Source of the DNA: Acridotheres tristis | Lineage: Eukaryota > Chordata > Aves > Passeriformes > Sturnidae | DNA length: 64,000 bases | Direction of reading: 5' to 3' | Assembly (NCBI GenBank): GCA_037013685.1 | Contig: CM072886.1 | Span: 73,993,859-74,057,858 of the forward strand | Shown: piece by piece, positions 1 through 10,810 of the stretch | How positions within the stretch are numbered: the stretch's first letter is position 1 | Layout: every line of letters starts with the position of its first letter | Program-made: the position numbers and the translations under genes | Notes under the pieces: generated by a model | What the model saw: only the letters and a program-made list of their open reading frames with translations | Database searches by the model: none | Told to the model about the DNA's origin: nothing

Positions 1-757
1 GGTGATAGAGTTCTGGCTCAGGAACTGCCAGCTCTGGGGAAGCTACATCATGTGGATTATCCTTAACTAGGGTAGGATCAAACTCAAAATGGTTTTTGTT
101 TCTGCTCGTTTTCCATTAAAGTACTAGTGACCCTTGGATATCCACAATCTCTGCAGCACTGGGAAATACATCTTTCTAGGTGTGGATTTTGGAATCCACA
201 GAAGAGAACCAGACATTTTTAAGGATGGTTGTGTTATATATAATGAGGCCGTAAGCCCTCACTCAGAGCAGAGGGTTAAAGACTGGAAGGAGCCTTTCCA
301 CAGCTTTACAAGCCCATCCCAGATCATGCTTGACCTGCATCACGCACATGGTGACAAAGCCTAGCTTTTTTTTCCCCACACAATGTCCCAGCCCTTCTGC
401 AGGGCACAGAGCCACATCCAGGAAAGGCACGAATACATCTCACTGCTGTGATAAATCACACTTCCCTAGTTTTAGGAGCATATGCATCAGATGCTGCTAT
501 TTATTAGGCTGATTATCAGTAGCTGTTGTAGGTTTAATATATTGAGTATATGCTTATATATTTACATTATACTTTCTTTTGGCTATTACACTGTAGTCAA
601 AACACCAGTGAGAAAATATGAACTGTTGTCTTATGATTCTTCCTAAACAGACATAAATCAGTGTCTTTACAACCCGGGTCAGGATAAAAATTTAAATACC
701 TTGGTAATTAAATTTTACAAGAATGTTACAATACACTGTCTCTTGTGTTTGAGTTCT

Positions 758-828
758 GTTGTTTGGGTTTTTTGTTTGCTTGTTTGTTTGGTTGGTTTTT
801 TGTTTATTTTGTTTTGTTTTGTTTTTTC
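758..828. repeat. T/G-rich low-complexity tract
   Basis: Runs of TTTG, TTGG and GTTTT make a simple low-complexity tract. Similar tracts recur at 13.26, 14.95 and 47.1 kb on one strand or the other. No coding or RNA signal was seen. Confidence 0.7.
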
Positions 829-2189
829 CTGAGAAAACATTAAATACTAAGAAGAAAGAGAGATAAATTCTATATCAGTGTTTTTTTCCTTTAAGAATCA
901 TGCTATTGTGATCCACTGCAATGCAATACATTGACAACTGCCAGAAAGCTGAAAAAAGTACAAAGAAAATTCAGGGGAGGAGATTCTTGCACAGTAGAAC
1001 TATGGTGACAGATTAGGAAAAAATGATCAAATAACATTTGCAGCTGTTTGACTGAAGGCCATTATGCATTTAGCTTAAGTCCTTTGATGCTAACCTGGGT
1101 TATTTCTTAATGGTTGTTTTGCTGATGAGAAGTAATGATGATGCTATTACTATCAGACCTGAAAAGCTTTCGGTAAATGATGGTGTAATCTTCAAGTATG
1201 GAGAAATAACAATAAAAAAACCTTCTCTGTAAGTAGAAAACAAACAAAAAAGCACCTAACATCTTTGTAAGTAAAAATCAAACAACTTTTGAGCCTTAAA
1301 AAATAAAACTAATCTAATCACGTAAGAGGAACTGTAAATGTGTGCTGTATTTCAGTCAATATGACTGATTACCTGTCACTTAGCTCTCATTCCTTCCTGC
1401 TGTGCACTTTGGAACCATCTTTGTTTTAGAAACTAAGAGGCAGCATGTATGAATTGTTAGCTCACCTCTAACATTTTCCTGAATGATTTTGGGGCCAAGT
1501 AATTAGCCCTGTCAGTTATTTCAGCTTAAAAGCTTTCAACAGCGTCATCAGTCATTTATTTTTATGATCCTCACTGATGCCACTCAACATGAAACAAAAA
1601 GACCTGACTAAGACATATTTATTGCTACCAGTTTTTCTATACATGAAAATATCCCAACTTGCATGCAATATATGTGACTAAAATCAGCAAAGGAGGGAGC
1701 TAGTTGCAGTCTAGTTTTGTACTGCAGTTTGAGGAAAGTGAGGGCTTTCTCCTTTGGTACATCCTGAAAGGAGCAAACTTAGAAAACACATTTAAAATAG
1801 ATTTATGTAAGTAGAAGAAAGATTTTTGTTGGCAGAGAAGTCACATCAACAATATTTGACAGAACTATTTGCACAGCGTAACCAGCTGCTGCAAAAGTTT
1901 GTCTGAGGTGCTTGTTCCATCATTCCTGGAAGCTGAAGAGAACAAGGTTTTCAGGACCTTTGGGAGTAAAAGGCTATTACTCAGACCTGTTTCAATATAC
2001 CTCTAGAGCAAATGGAGGTAGTAATGTATACAGGCAAACTGGACAATAAAAAATGAATAATGCTAAACTGTCATAGCAAATCCACAGCAAGAAGGAATAT
2101 CTGCTGGAAACAGAAAAATGAAATCTACAAAACTGTCTTTCTATCCCATCTGATGTATAGTTCATACTGATAATTTCAAATGTCCTCCC

Positions 2190-2349
2190 TACAGAGACTG
2201 AGCCTGTCTGAATTCAGGAAGTGTTTGGACAACACTTTCAGGCACATGGTGTGGTTTTCAGGGTGTCTTGTGCCGGGTCAGGAGTTGCAGTCAGTGCTCC
2301 TGATGGATCCCTTCCAGCTCAACATATTCTATGATTCTAGGATTCTATT
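2190..2349 (+). mobile_element. CR1 LINE 3'-end fragment
   Basis: The segment resembles the 3' terminus of avian CR1 elements. It ends in degenerate copies of the 8-mer ATTCTATG at about 2326-2349, the usual CR1 tail in place of poly(A). The 5' border is approximate. Only about 160 bp remain, so it carries no useful coding capacity. Orientation is the same as CDH12. Confidence 0.7.
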
Positions 2350-4669
2350 ATTTGAGGGAGGGGAAGAAAAGAATGAGGGTGGTTTCATGCTATATACTAT
2401 ATTCTCTTGACGTTTTTCTGCAAGTTAGCAGCAATATACATTATTCGTTCTCATTTATTTTATTCTGAAAGCAAGCTGTCACAGTAGAACAGCTTCCATG
2501 TGCGGTGAAGATAATATTACAGCAGGACAATGGCACTGTAATTACATACTACATCTTCAGAAATCTGACTCTTGCAGGGTTGAAGACTGCTTCAGAGTTC
2601 AAATTAGTCTGAATGACCCCATCTTTATTGCTGTTGAATTTCTGGAAATGATTAAATTCCAGGTCACTGAAAATAACTGATAAAAGCCTAAAAAATGAGA
2701 AATTAGTAATTTAGTCTTTCTTTGACTTTATTTAAGTTCTGTATGCTTTTCAGCCAGGTACAATATTTTATAGGGAAATTTTTGTTTTAATGAATCTGAG
2801 TGATCTTCTGATCACTAAAAATAGATCAATTTGTCAAAGATGGAAAAATCTATGATCATAGGCTCTTACATTTCATTTTCACTAAAATTGTGGATGTAAA
2901 CAGCAATTGCTTCAGCAATGGCTTCTGTTTTCCGATATAAGTGCCTGTAAAAGATCCTGACATCAGGGCTGGGACTATGTTGTGGAAGCTTAATATAAGA
3001 TTCAAATGTAGGTAAAGGTCTTTTTGGTCTCTTTTTTGCATAACTTGCATAACAGAGACCCAGTAATACACGTGTTTGTAAATGACATTACATAATAGGA
3101 GGATTTGTATCATGAATACCATGTTGAAATTTTATCCTATACTCAGAATCACTGAAGTACAGCTAAGAAATAGCTGAGACTATCTTGTCATGACACCATT
3201 TTGTGTCATAATAATCCTTTCCTGCTGTTTGAAGAGCACTAAGAAGTACAGCTTCCTTTACTGTGTTCCCTTGGAAAGAAAAGTAGCAAAATGATAATTG
3301 CTCAGTGTTTAGTAGCTCAGTCAAAGGGTAATAGAAACCTGCACACTGTGATGTCCAGAAGTGAATACAGGCACAAGATTACTTTACTTACGGGGATTTT
3401 CTCTAAAAAAAAAGGCAAATTTTGCCTTCTGGTATACTTTGCATACTGACGGGCAGAGGGCGAAAGCAAACAAAGGACATTTTGTCATCGACAATCGAGC
3501 AGACAATTTTATAGGTACCATAGCCTGCATGACTAGCTCACAAAACACTGAGCTTTTTCCTAATCCAGCAGCGCTAATGCCATTTCTTCGTCACCTGAAA
3601 AGACTGTAAAGCTGAAAAAGCTGACGCAGCATGCGTTGTAAGGAGATAACGACAGGGAGCAGCATCTGCTGTTTAATTCAGCAGCTGAATGCGAAAGTCA
3701 TTTATCCTGCTGTTACACAATATACAGCTTCTCAGAGCCTCATTTGGTGATGTGAGACTGAACCACTGCCGGGTGGAAATCTCTGAGACATCCCCCTGAT
3801 GTGCCTCCCAGTGGTCACAGTTTCCTGTCCTGCAATTCTGCCGAAAAGAGGTGCAAATTTCCTCCCACGTGTCACATGCAGCAGAACCGAGCAGGCCAAT
3901 GCAGATGCTTTCTGAAGGGGCTGCTCTGCCAGAGCTGTGGAGCACTGACCCAGGGAAACAAAATGGACCAAGAGAAATAAAATGATGGGGCTAGCTTTGT
4001 TGAGGGACAGGATGAAGTGAATCAAATGTCCTGGGCTCAAAACCAGCTCCAAAAGTAGCTGGCAGTTTTGGCAGAAAGGTGAGCTCTGCCTGCCCACTGT
4101 AAATACTGGCTATGGGCTATGGAGGTGTTCACTGGCAGCTGGGCAAAGTAACAGCTCCAGAGAGAGGTGCAGCTAAACGAGGAATAAATATGGGCACTTC
4201 AGGAGCAGCGAAATAAATTAGGACACCATGTTACAAGCCCAGACCTGCTGCTACTGCTGTTGCTATAACCAAGGTTGCCTCAAAGTACTTTGAACTTTTT
4301 CATTTAGCTCTATTAACTGTTATGTCTAGCATTTTCCAACAGAGCTGTTCCCCTGAATGAAACTATTTTCTCCTCTCATGTCAGTAGCAATACTTATTTT
4401 AAAATTGTTCAACTTTTTTTTTTCTTTTTTTTTTTAATCGTAACTTTTAGTAAATAATCTGTAAGTAAAGGTGTTCTAAGCTAAAAATTGTTTAGCTCTG
4501 AAATTTTAATAAGAGCACCCTCTGGTGGCTCATGTATGAACTATGAACTGTATCTCTTCCAAAAGAAGTTGTACATTTACTTATAATGCTGAATTTTAAA
4601 GAAATGGGTGGAGACTTTTGCCACTGAATTCTTCCTTCCAATCAATGTGAAAGCTATAAATATATTTTC

Positions 4670-4765
4670 TACAAAACCAAACCAAACCAAAACAAAAACA
4701 AACGAACAAAATACACCAAACCAAAAACAACCAAAACCAAACAAACAACTCCTCCAAAAAAAGAG
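4670..4765. repeat. CCAAA/CAAAA-rich low-complexity tract
   Basis: An A- and C-only stretch of AAACC, AAAAC and related units, followed by a short AGAGG segment. Two overlapping open frames, one per strand, come only from the composition and are not genes. Confidence 0.75.
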
Positions 4766-5102
4766 GAGGAAAGTGCTTGCAAACACGTACTATCTGTAAG
4801 TATAATTTAATTCAAAAGCGAGTCAATCACTTGTGAAAAATTAAAGATAGAAATATAGATAGATATCTCAAGAGATATTGATGCTACGGTCTTTACAGTT
4901 ACAATGGAAAAATCTAGATTCTAGGGGAAGTCAATCGATAAAAATGGAATATCTTTTTCACAGCTTTTGTTATTTTCATCTCCTAATTTTAATTAGATTA
5001 TTTAAGTATTTTTATTTTGCACAGGCTTCATTATTTTAATCAGAAATACCTGTGTAAATTACCAAGAAATCCCAAGAATGACTGTCTACCACTTTGTCAC
5101 AG

Positions 5103-5290
5103 GTATCTTCCATTTAAAAGTACCTGAGACCTCTCATGTTGGTTCTGCTATTGGACGGATCAGAGCTGTGGACCCTGATTCTGGGAAAAATGCAGAAATT
5201 GAGTACAACATAGTTCCAGGAGATGGAGGAAACTTGTTTGACATCACGACAGATGAGTACACCCAGGAAGGAGTCATTAAACTGAAAAAG
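5103..5290 (+). CDS. CDH12: CDH12 coding exon, first part of EC3 (188 nt)
   Basis: Type II classical cadherin, a calcium-dependent homophilic adhesion protein of neuronal plasma membranes that couples to catenins inside the cell. This exon begins after AG at 5101-5102 with GT, completing a serine codon split from the upstream exon. It then encodes 62 residues starting IFHLKVPE and ends before the donor gtatgt at 5291, in phase 0. The calcium-binding VPE near the start and the DPDSGKNAE segment (residues 23-31) are present, followed by the [10 protein letters not shown] strand. The start IFHLKVPE, the [13 protein letters not shown] stretch and [12 protein letters not shown] fit CDH12 as I remember it better than CDH6, 7, 8, 9, 10, 11, 18, 19 or 20. 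One oddity is tyrosine at residue 52 (TAC, 5258-5260), where remembered relatives have acidic or polar residues. Earlier domains are outside the window. Confidence 0.93.
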
Positions 5291-6869
5291 GTATGTGGCA
5301 CCAATGGGTGGATGTGCCTGTGACTCAGGTGGTGAACTAGGCAAGGGAATGAAATGTTTTGCAATTTTATGTCATAAGTAGCTCACAGTAGTAGTGCTAC
5401 ATATGTAGTTTATATCTCTATTTTAATCCACAGTTGTGATCTTCATTTTAAATGGCATTGAAGTTTACTCTTTCATTTCACATACAATTTGGTATGATGT
5501 TTCATAAATAATGTCATGGTGAAGAAGTAATCCTAATCTCTAACTAGAAAGTACAATTTCTCTTTTATGGGAAGTTTTCTACCTGAAATCATACAAAAAA
5601 AAAAAAAATAGTACAGAGCATGGAATGAAAGAGTTATATTTTATGTTCGATAAAATGCAATAAATTTTTACTTATAAGCATTTTCTTTTGAAAATTTTGA
5701 CTTTGTGTTTCTTATTTTAATAATGAATATTGTAAAGTACTATGATGGACACAGTTTTTATTCAGGATAGAAGAGTCACAAATGGTTGCAAATAACCATG
5801 TCCTACTTCCAGTCTCGTAATAGTGTACCAAGTAGCTGGCTATTAGATACTAATGCAGGGAAACACTACATCTTAGTCATTGATGTTGCTTTAGTGCAAT
5901 AGAATAAGCTCAAGATTACTGAATTTATGAATTTCAAAAATGGAAAGGGTGCATTTATTTAGAATTTAGTGATTAAAGCACTCAGTAGGAAAAATCCAAA
6001 ACAGGGATTTTGGACACATTTTAACCAGTTATTATTTTCTGAACCCAGACATTTACATATACACCAATGATCAACTTGTTCAGCAGAAAGAAATCTGAAC
6101 CACAGGTCATTTTGGAAGGCATAGTTATGTCTTATAGACAGCTCAGGCTAGTAGGTGCAAATTTTGTAAAAATCCAAACTATTAGCTGAACACTTCACAA
6201 GGGTCTGGGAAGGAAAATGTTCTGAACATGTATATTAAGATAAGCTTTAGGAAAAGTGAAGCTTTAATCCTAAGAAAATTTAGAATGTAGATGCTTAAAT
6301 TCCCTCGGCTCTGACCATAGATCTATACTTGTATTATATTCATTCTAATAATGGAAGTGCTGGCTTCAATTTCCTGACCTGGGAAATAGTAAATTATCCA
6401 CGGGTACATTAAAGGACAAGATGATGTCAAGTCACTGACTCTTTTGCTAGTTTTAATGACATGAAATGGAAGCCACCATACTCACAGGAAGTAATTTGTC
6501 AATGAAACAGAAACTCTTTGACCTCTGCAACCCCCCCTCCTTTTCTGACTAAAGGCTTGAGTGTTCTGTTTCCTCCTAATGGGAATTTGTAGACTTTGGT
6601 TCATTTTTAAAACCCTTCTGGTCACCTTTTTCCCTCCATGCAGATGACTCAAAAATGGGTCCATCTGGAGCTGTCAGACAGAGCAGCTGCATGCCCCTCC
6701 ATATGCACTGCCAGTAAGAAATTGCAGTAAGTAGAAACCATTAAAAAATTAATATTTGATAATCAAGAGCAGGTTTTTCATAGAATCCAGTTCTCGTTGC
6801 ATTAGTCCTAAGCCTCCTCTGTGCTTCTTGTTTTAAGACACGCAGAAATAGAATTTTCCATACTTGTGG

Positions 6870-8220
6870 TTAAGTGTATGTACTACCCACTGCTGGTTGT
6901 CCAGGTTGGCAGTGATGATGTTGATAAGGAGGGTGACAGGGTAATTAAAAAGGACTTCAAAGCTCTGGGTCTATTGGCTGATGGGACAGGAGTGCGGGCA
7001 GTGCTCTTCTCAGTTCCTTCTGCAGCAGAGATGAATGATGAAAGGAACAGGAAAACCCATGTTATCAGTAAGTGGTTTAAGGGCTGGTGTTTTGAGCACA
7101 ATTTTGAGTTTTTTGATCATAAGGCAATTTTTACAGCACCCGGCCTGCTAGAGTCAGACAGGTTCCATCTAAAAAGGTCGAAAGGATTCTAGCCCATGAA
7201 TTGTCAGAGCTGATTGGGAGGCCTTTAAACTAGATTTGAAGGGGCAAGAGGATGAAATCAGACTCTCCAGAGATGAGCCTAAGGGTGGTAAGCCAGAGTC
7301 TGAGGTGAAATCAGCCCAGCTGAGGTGCATGTACACTAATGTACCCAGCATGGGCAACAAACAAGAGGAGCTGGAAGCCGTGGTACAGAAGGAAAGCTAT
7401 GACACAGTTGCCATCACAGAAACATGGTGGGATGCCTCCCATGACTAGAGTGCTTCAGTGGATGGTCACAGGCTTTTTAAAGGGATGGGTGAGGAAGGAG
7501 AGGTGGTGGGGTGGCTCTGTACATTGGGGAGTCTCTTGACATGACAGAATTTGAGGTCGATGGTGATGAGGTTGGGTGCCTATAGGTAAGGATCAGGGGG
7601 AAGGCCAACAAGGCAGACATCCTAGTGGGAGTCTGTTATAGACCACCCAACCAGGATGAGGAGGTGGATATATTATTCCATAAGCAGCTGGAGGACGTTT
7701 CAAGATCACTAGCCAGGGGTGAGGCTCCATTAGCCCTTCTGTTTGCAGACAGGAAAGGATTAGTGGGAGATGTGGTGGTCAGAGGATGTCTGGGGTACAG
7801 TGATCATAAAATATTAGTTTTCAATGGTGAAACAAGGACAGGCATCAACAAAACTTCTACACTGGACTTCTGGAAGGCAAACTTCAGCTTATTTAGGATG
7901 GTGATCAGAGAGTACCTTAGGAAGCAGCCCTTAAAAAAAAAAATGAGGTCCAGGAAGAATAGACCTCAAGAATGAAATAATACTTCAAGAAAGAAATCTT
8001 GAAGATGCAGGAGCAGGCTATCCTTTTGTGTCAAAAATGAGTCAGTATGAAAAGACAATTGACCTGTCTGGGCAGAGTGCTTTTGAAGAAACTAAGGAGA
8101 AAAAAAGAGGATATATCATCTGTGAAAGGGGGCAAGCAACTCAGAAAATGTTTAGGGATGTCCTTAGGGGATGCAGAAAGAAAATTAGAGTGGTGAAAGG
8201 AAAAATAAAATTGACACAAT
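6870..8220 (+). mobile_element. Truncated CR1 LINE: ORF1 esterase end and ORF2 endonuclease
   Basis: Remnant of an avian CR1 non-LTR retrotransposon in CDH12 orientation. From about 6890 to 7190 one frame resembles the C-terminal part of the ORF1 SGNH/esterase-like domain, including FDHKAIFTAPGLLESD. After a stop and a short spacer, a second frame from about 7321 resembles the start of the ORF2 endonuclease (YTNVPSMGNKQEELE, then VAITETWWD). Further blocks follow at about 7625-7975 (VGVCYRPPNQDEE, LVGDVVVRGCLGYSDHK) and 8100-8215. Stops and frame changes break it. The stretch between VGVCYRPP and LVGDV appears shortened, which removes part of the endonuclease core. No reverse transcriptase or 3' tail follows, so it is dead. 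Confidence 0.8.
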
Positions 8221-10082
8221 CACTTCTATATCCAGATACTTTAGAATTGGTCATTGTATTTAGTCTTTCCAGCAGCAAGATAGGGCATAAACTGAACTAG
8301 GGAGCTTTCACAACAGCAGAACTTTGACCAATGTTGCCTAATGAAAATGATAGATCTCCGTCACTGAATATGAGGTCACTAATCCCTTCCTAATCTTCAT
8401 CACAGTGAGAGGGCACAGTTAGAGAATGTGAAGATCAAGAAATACTAGCTCTTTTCTATGTAGGAATGTGGAAAGAAGATAAACCACACACACAGGGCCT
8501 TCAGCAAAGTATGCCTTTATACTGACCCTACACTTTGTTTTTCACAAAACTTTTCTCAGGGAAAAGATCCCTTTCACAGAACTTTAAATCATCCAGGTAT
8601 TTTAAGACATTTTGGAATCATCCAAAATCCATCCACTTAGGTTCTTTGCTAGATCCCAGGTTAAGAAAGAGTGAGATGGATTTTTAAAGGTATTGTTCAC
8701 TCAGCTGTCTTTTTATATCTTTACACTTATAGTAATATAAATGTGTTTTCATGGGTTACAGTTTTCATATTACAGAAGTGTTGGACACTCACAATTCTAT
8801 AGACATCTATCAAAATGCATACTACTTGTACAGTACAAGCTTACAACAACATTATTCATTTGCCTTCAGAGAAGGAATTTTACATTGAAAGATGTTCAAA
8901 ACACTGATTTGACCTTGTGGGATTATGCAAAATTTAGTATATATTGAAGTCTTTTTTAAAATGAAAATGAGTGAATGAATAAGACTGACACATTAATTTA
9001 GAATTATAAATAATAAACAATGAAAGCCACTAATAAAAAGTGGTAAATGCTTTAAAAACAGGTTTCTTTCTTCTCTATTATAGCATATTCTGGTGCTGTA
9101 AGTGCTGCAGATGAGCCACTTCAAAACCATTTATAAAATTTGCTTTTATTTTTCCTGGAAATTTTCTTGCAGCCAGAAACTGTCCATCACTGCATAGATG
9201 TTTTTTGGTCTGTTATTATGCAAAAAAAAACATTGAGAGATTTCTATATCAAAATTGATAAAAAATGAAGCCTTCCTGGACTACCTTTATTTTGGTGGAA
9301 AATGCATTTGATGAGAAAAAAAATGCACAGGCTAAACTGTTCCTTTTAGCACACTAAGTGTGTTGATGGATGCAGAAGGCCATTCTCTGCTTCAGGGATG
9401 CTAAATGGGTAAGAACAGCTACAGCTGGACAAGTTGCAGATCTTAACTCATCTGTTTTGGTTGCTCATTTATTTTTGTGCTATGATCCTATATAAGTCTG
9501 ATTACTACTACTTTTGTGCTAATTACATATATTAAAAATGAAACAGCTTTTCTTATATTCTGCTAGATAAATCATCCAAATGCCATCTTTCACCACTGTG
9601 TGGTTAGTACTTTAATATTATTTTCTCTCTAAATAATAGATAAAGGAAAATAGTATCCCTCAAAAAAAGGGGGAAAACTTGTCTTCAGGGTAGTGCTGTA
9701 TACAGTTCTCTGTAAGAGTCAAAAATATTATTATAGAATATAATATAGTTAGGTATAGAATTATAATTTCCTCCCTTTTCTAGTGTTGTTTAATACAGTG
9801 TTTATTGCATTTGGTATTTAGATAGTATCTTCTATTGTACCTGAATCTTGAGCAGTCTACAGTGGGTGTAAGCTATAAGACAAATGGTAACAGAAGGGGC
9901 CATCTCCTTCATGCCAGAGCATAGTGGCCTCAGATGTGTCAGGAAAGGGACTGGTTTCAAAATCTTTAATGACCAGGCATAACAGTAAAGGAAAATAGAA
10001 AACTTTTCACTAAATGTATTAAACCAAGGATGGGTTTATATGGTAAGTCCATTTTGTGCAGAAGCCTTTTAATTGGCTCAGC

Positions 10083-10087
10083 ATGTG
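10083..10087 (+). repeat. Left target-site duplication ATGTG
   Basis: ATGTG directly precedes the TGTTAGG start of the solo LTR and is repeated at 10806-10810 directly after its ACA end. A 5-bp duplication is a normal integration signature for several retrovirus classes. Confidence 0.65.
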
Positions 10088-10805
10088 TGTTAGGGGTTGG
10101 ATTGTTCCCCTTTTCTTTCTGTGAATTCCTCCCATTGTTATGTTAAGTAGTTGTGGCTACACCTTAAACCATAGATAATGTTCTCTCGTAGGGGGGTGGG
10201 TGGAGGAGGAGGGGGAACCGGAAAAGGAAAGGTGGGAGAGGGGGCTGGGGAGGGGACTCTCGCTCGCTGGGCTCGTGCAGGGACAGGACGCCCCGTGCTC
10301 CGCTCTGGCATCTTCCCCTGACATCTCCGCGCTCAGACCCCCGCTCCCTGCCTGGGACATCGCTCTGCCGCTCTCCCATCTCACCCTACTATCTCCGGAC
10401 ACTCTGCGGAGCACCACGACCGACACCGTGAGAGGGGGGGAGTCACCTTCCCATCCCCGCTCACCTCTGGGCCTCCGCCGCCATCACTCCAGCCCTCTGC
10501 AACTGCGCGGGACCCGCCCTGCCCCCACAGCACCGGTAACTGAGCAGAGGGAGACGGCCTGCGGCCAAAAGGGACTGGAGCGGAGCTAGACTGTTCTGTT
10601 CTGTTGCCAATTTTCTTATAGCTGTTGTTGTTTTCTGCCTTGTTAAATACCAGTAAAGAACTGTTATTCACATCCCCATATCTCCTGCCTGAAAGCATCT
10701 GATTTGGACCTAAAATAATTAAAAGGGAGAGGGGTTGCACTCTGCATTGCAGAAAAGGGGCTCTTGCCTTTCCTTAAACCATACCTGTCTTTTCAAACCA
10801 AGACA
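10088..10805 (+). mobile_element. Solo LTR of an avian endogenous retrovirus, CpG-rich
   Basis: The 718-bp segment starts TGTTAGG, ends ACCAAGACA, and is flanked by the 5-bp direct repeat ATGTG on both sides. That is the structure of a solo LTR left by recombination between two LTRs. The 3' part, with CAGTAAAGAACTGTTATT near 10650 and the CCTGTCTTTTCAAACC end, matches an avian LTR type I recall. The centre, about 10180-10600, is strikingly GC-rich, with roughly 30 CpG sites by eye, against an AT-rich surround. AGTAAA near 10651 could be a variant poly(A) signal. Long open frames on both strands are composition artefacts. Orientation follows the recalled LTR and matches CDH12. Family name and class are not certain. 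Confidence 0.75.
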
Positions 10806-10810
10806 ATGTG
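10806..10810 (+). repeat. Right target-site duplication ATGTG
   Basis: Second copy of the 5-bp repeat that bounds the solo LTR. It follows the terminal CA directly. Confidence 0.65.

Larger units (their letters stand above)
1..5102 (+). other. CDH12: CDH12 intron (3' part), upstream of the EC3 exon
   Basis: The sequence is AT-rich with no supported exon. It holds a CR1 3' end near 2.19-2.35 kb, a T/G-rich tract around 0.76-0.83 kb and a CCAAA-rich tract near 4.68-4.76 kb, each listed separately. Open frames here are short and resemble no family I know. The intron ends with an AG at 5101-5102 behind a rather weak pyrimidine tract. Its 5' end is outside the window. Confidence 0.75.

Noticed and set aside
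4516..4531. CTCF-like cores near 4516, 15440, 28409 and 48366
   Set aside because: Each differs from the degenerate 12-base core by one or two positions. About three or four one-mismatch hits are expected by chance on both strands of 64 kb, so they carry no weight without binding data.
10150..10600. CpG island of a second gene promoter
   Set aside because: The GC-rich block lies inside a segment with LTR ends and a target duplication, and no exon with coding motifs follows it; the retroviral explanation is simpler.
10200..10740. Open frames of 119-129 codons on both strands
   Set aside because: They fall in the GC-rich centre of the solo LTR, where stop codons are rare; the proteins are P/S/R-rich without domain motifs.
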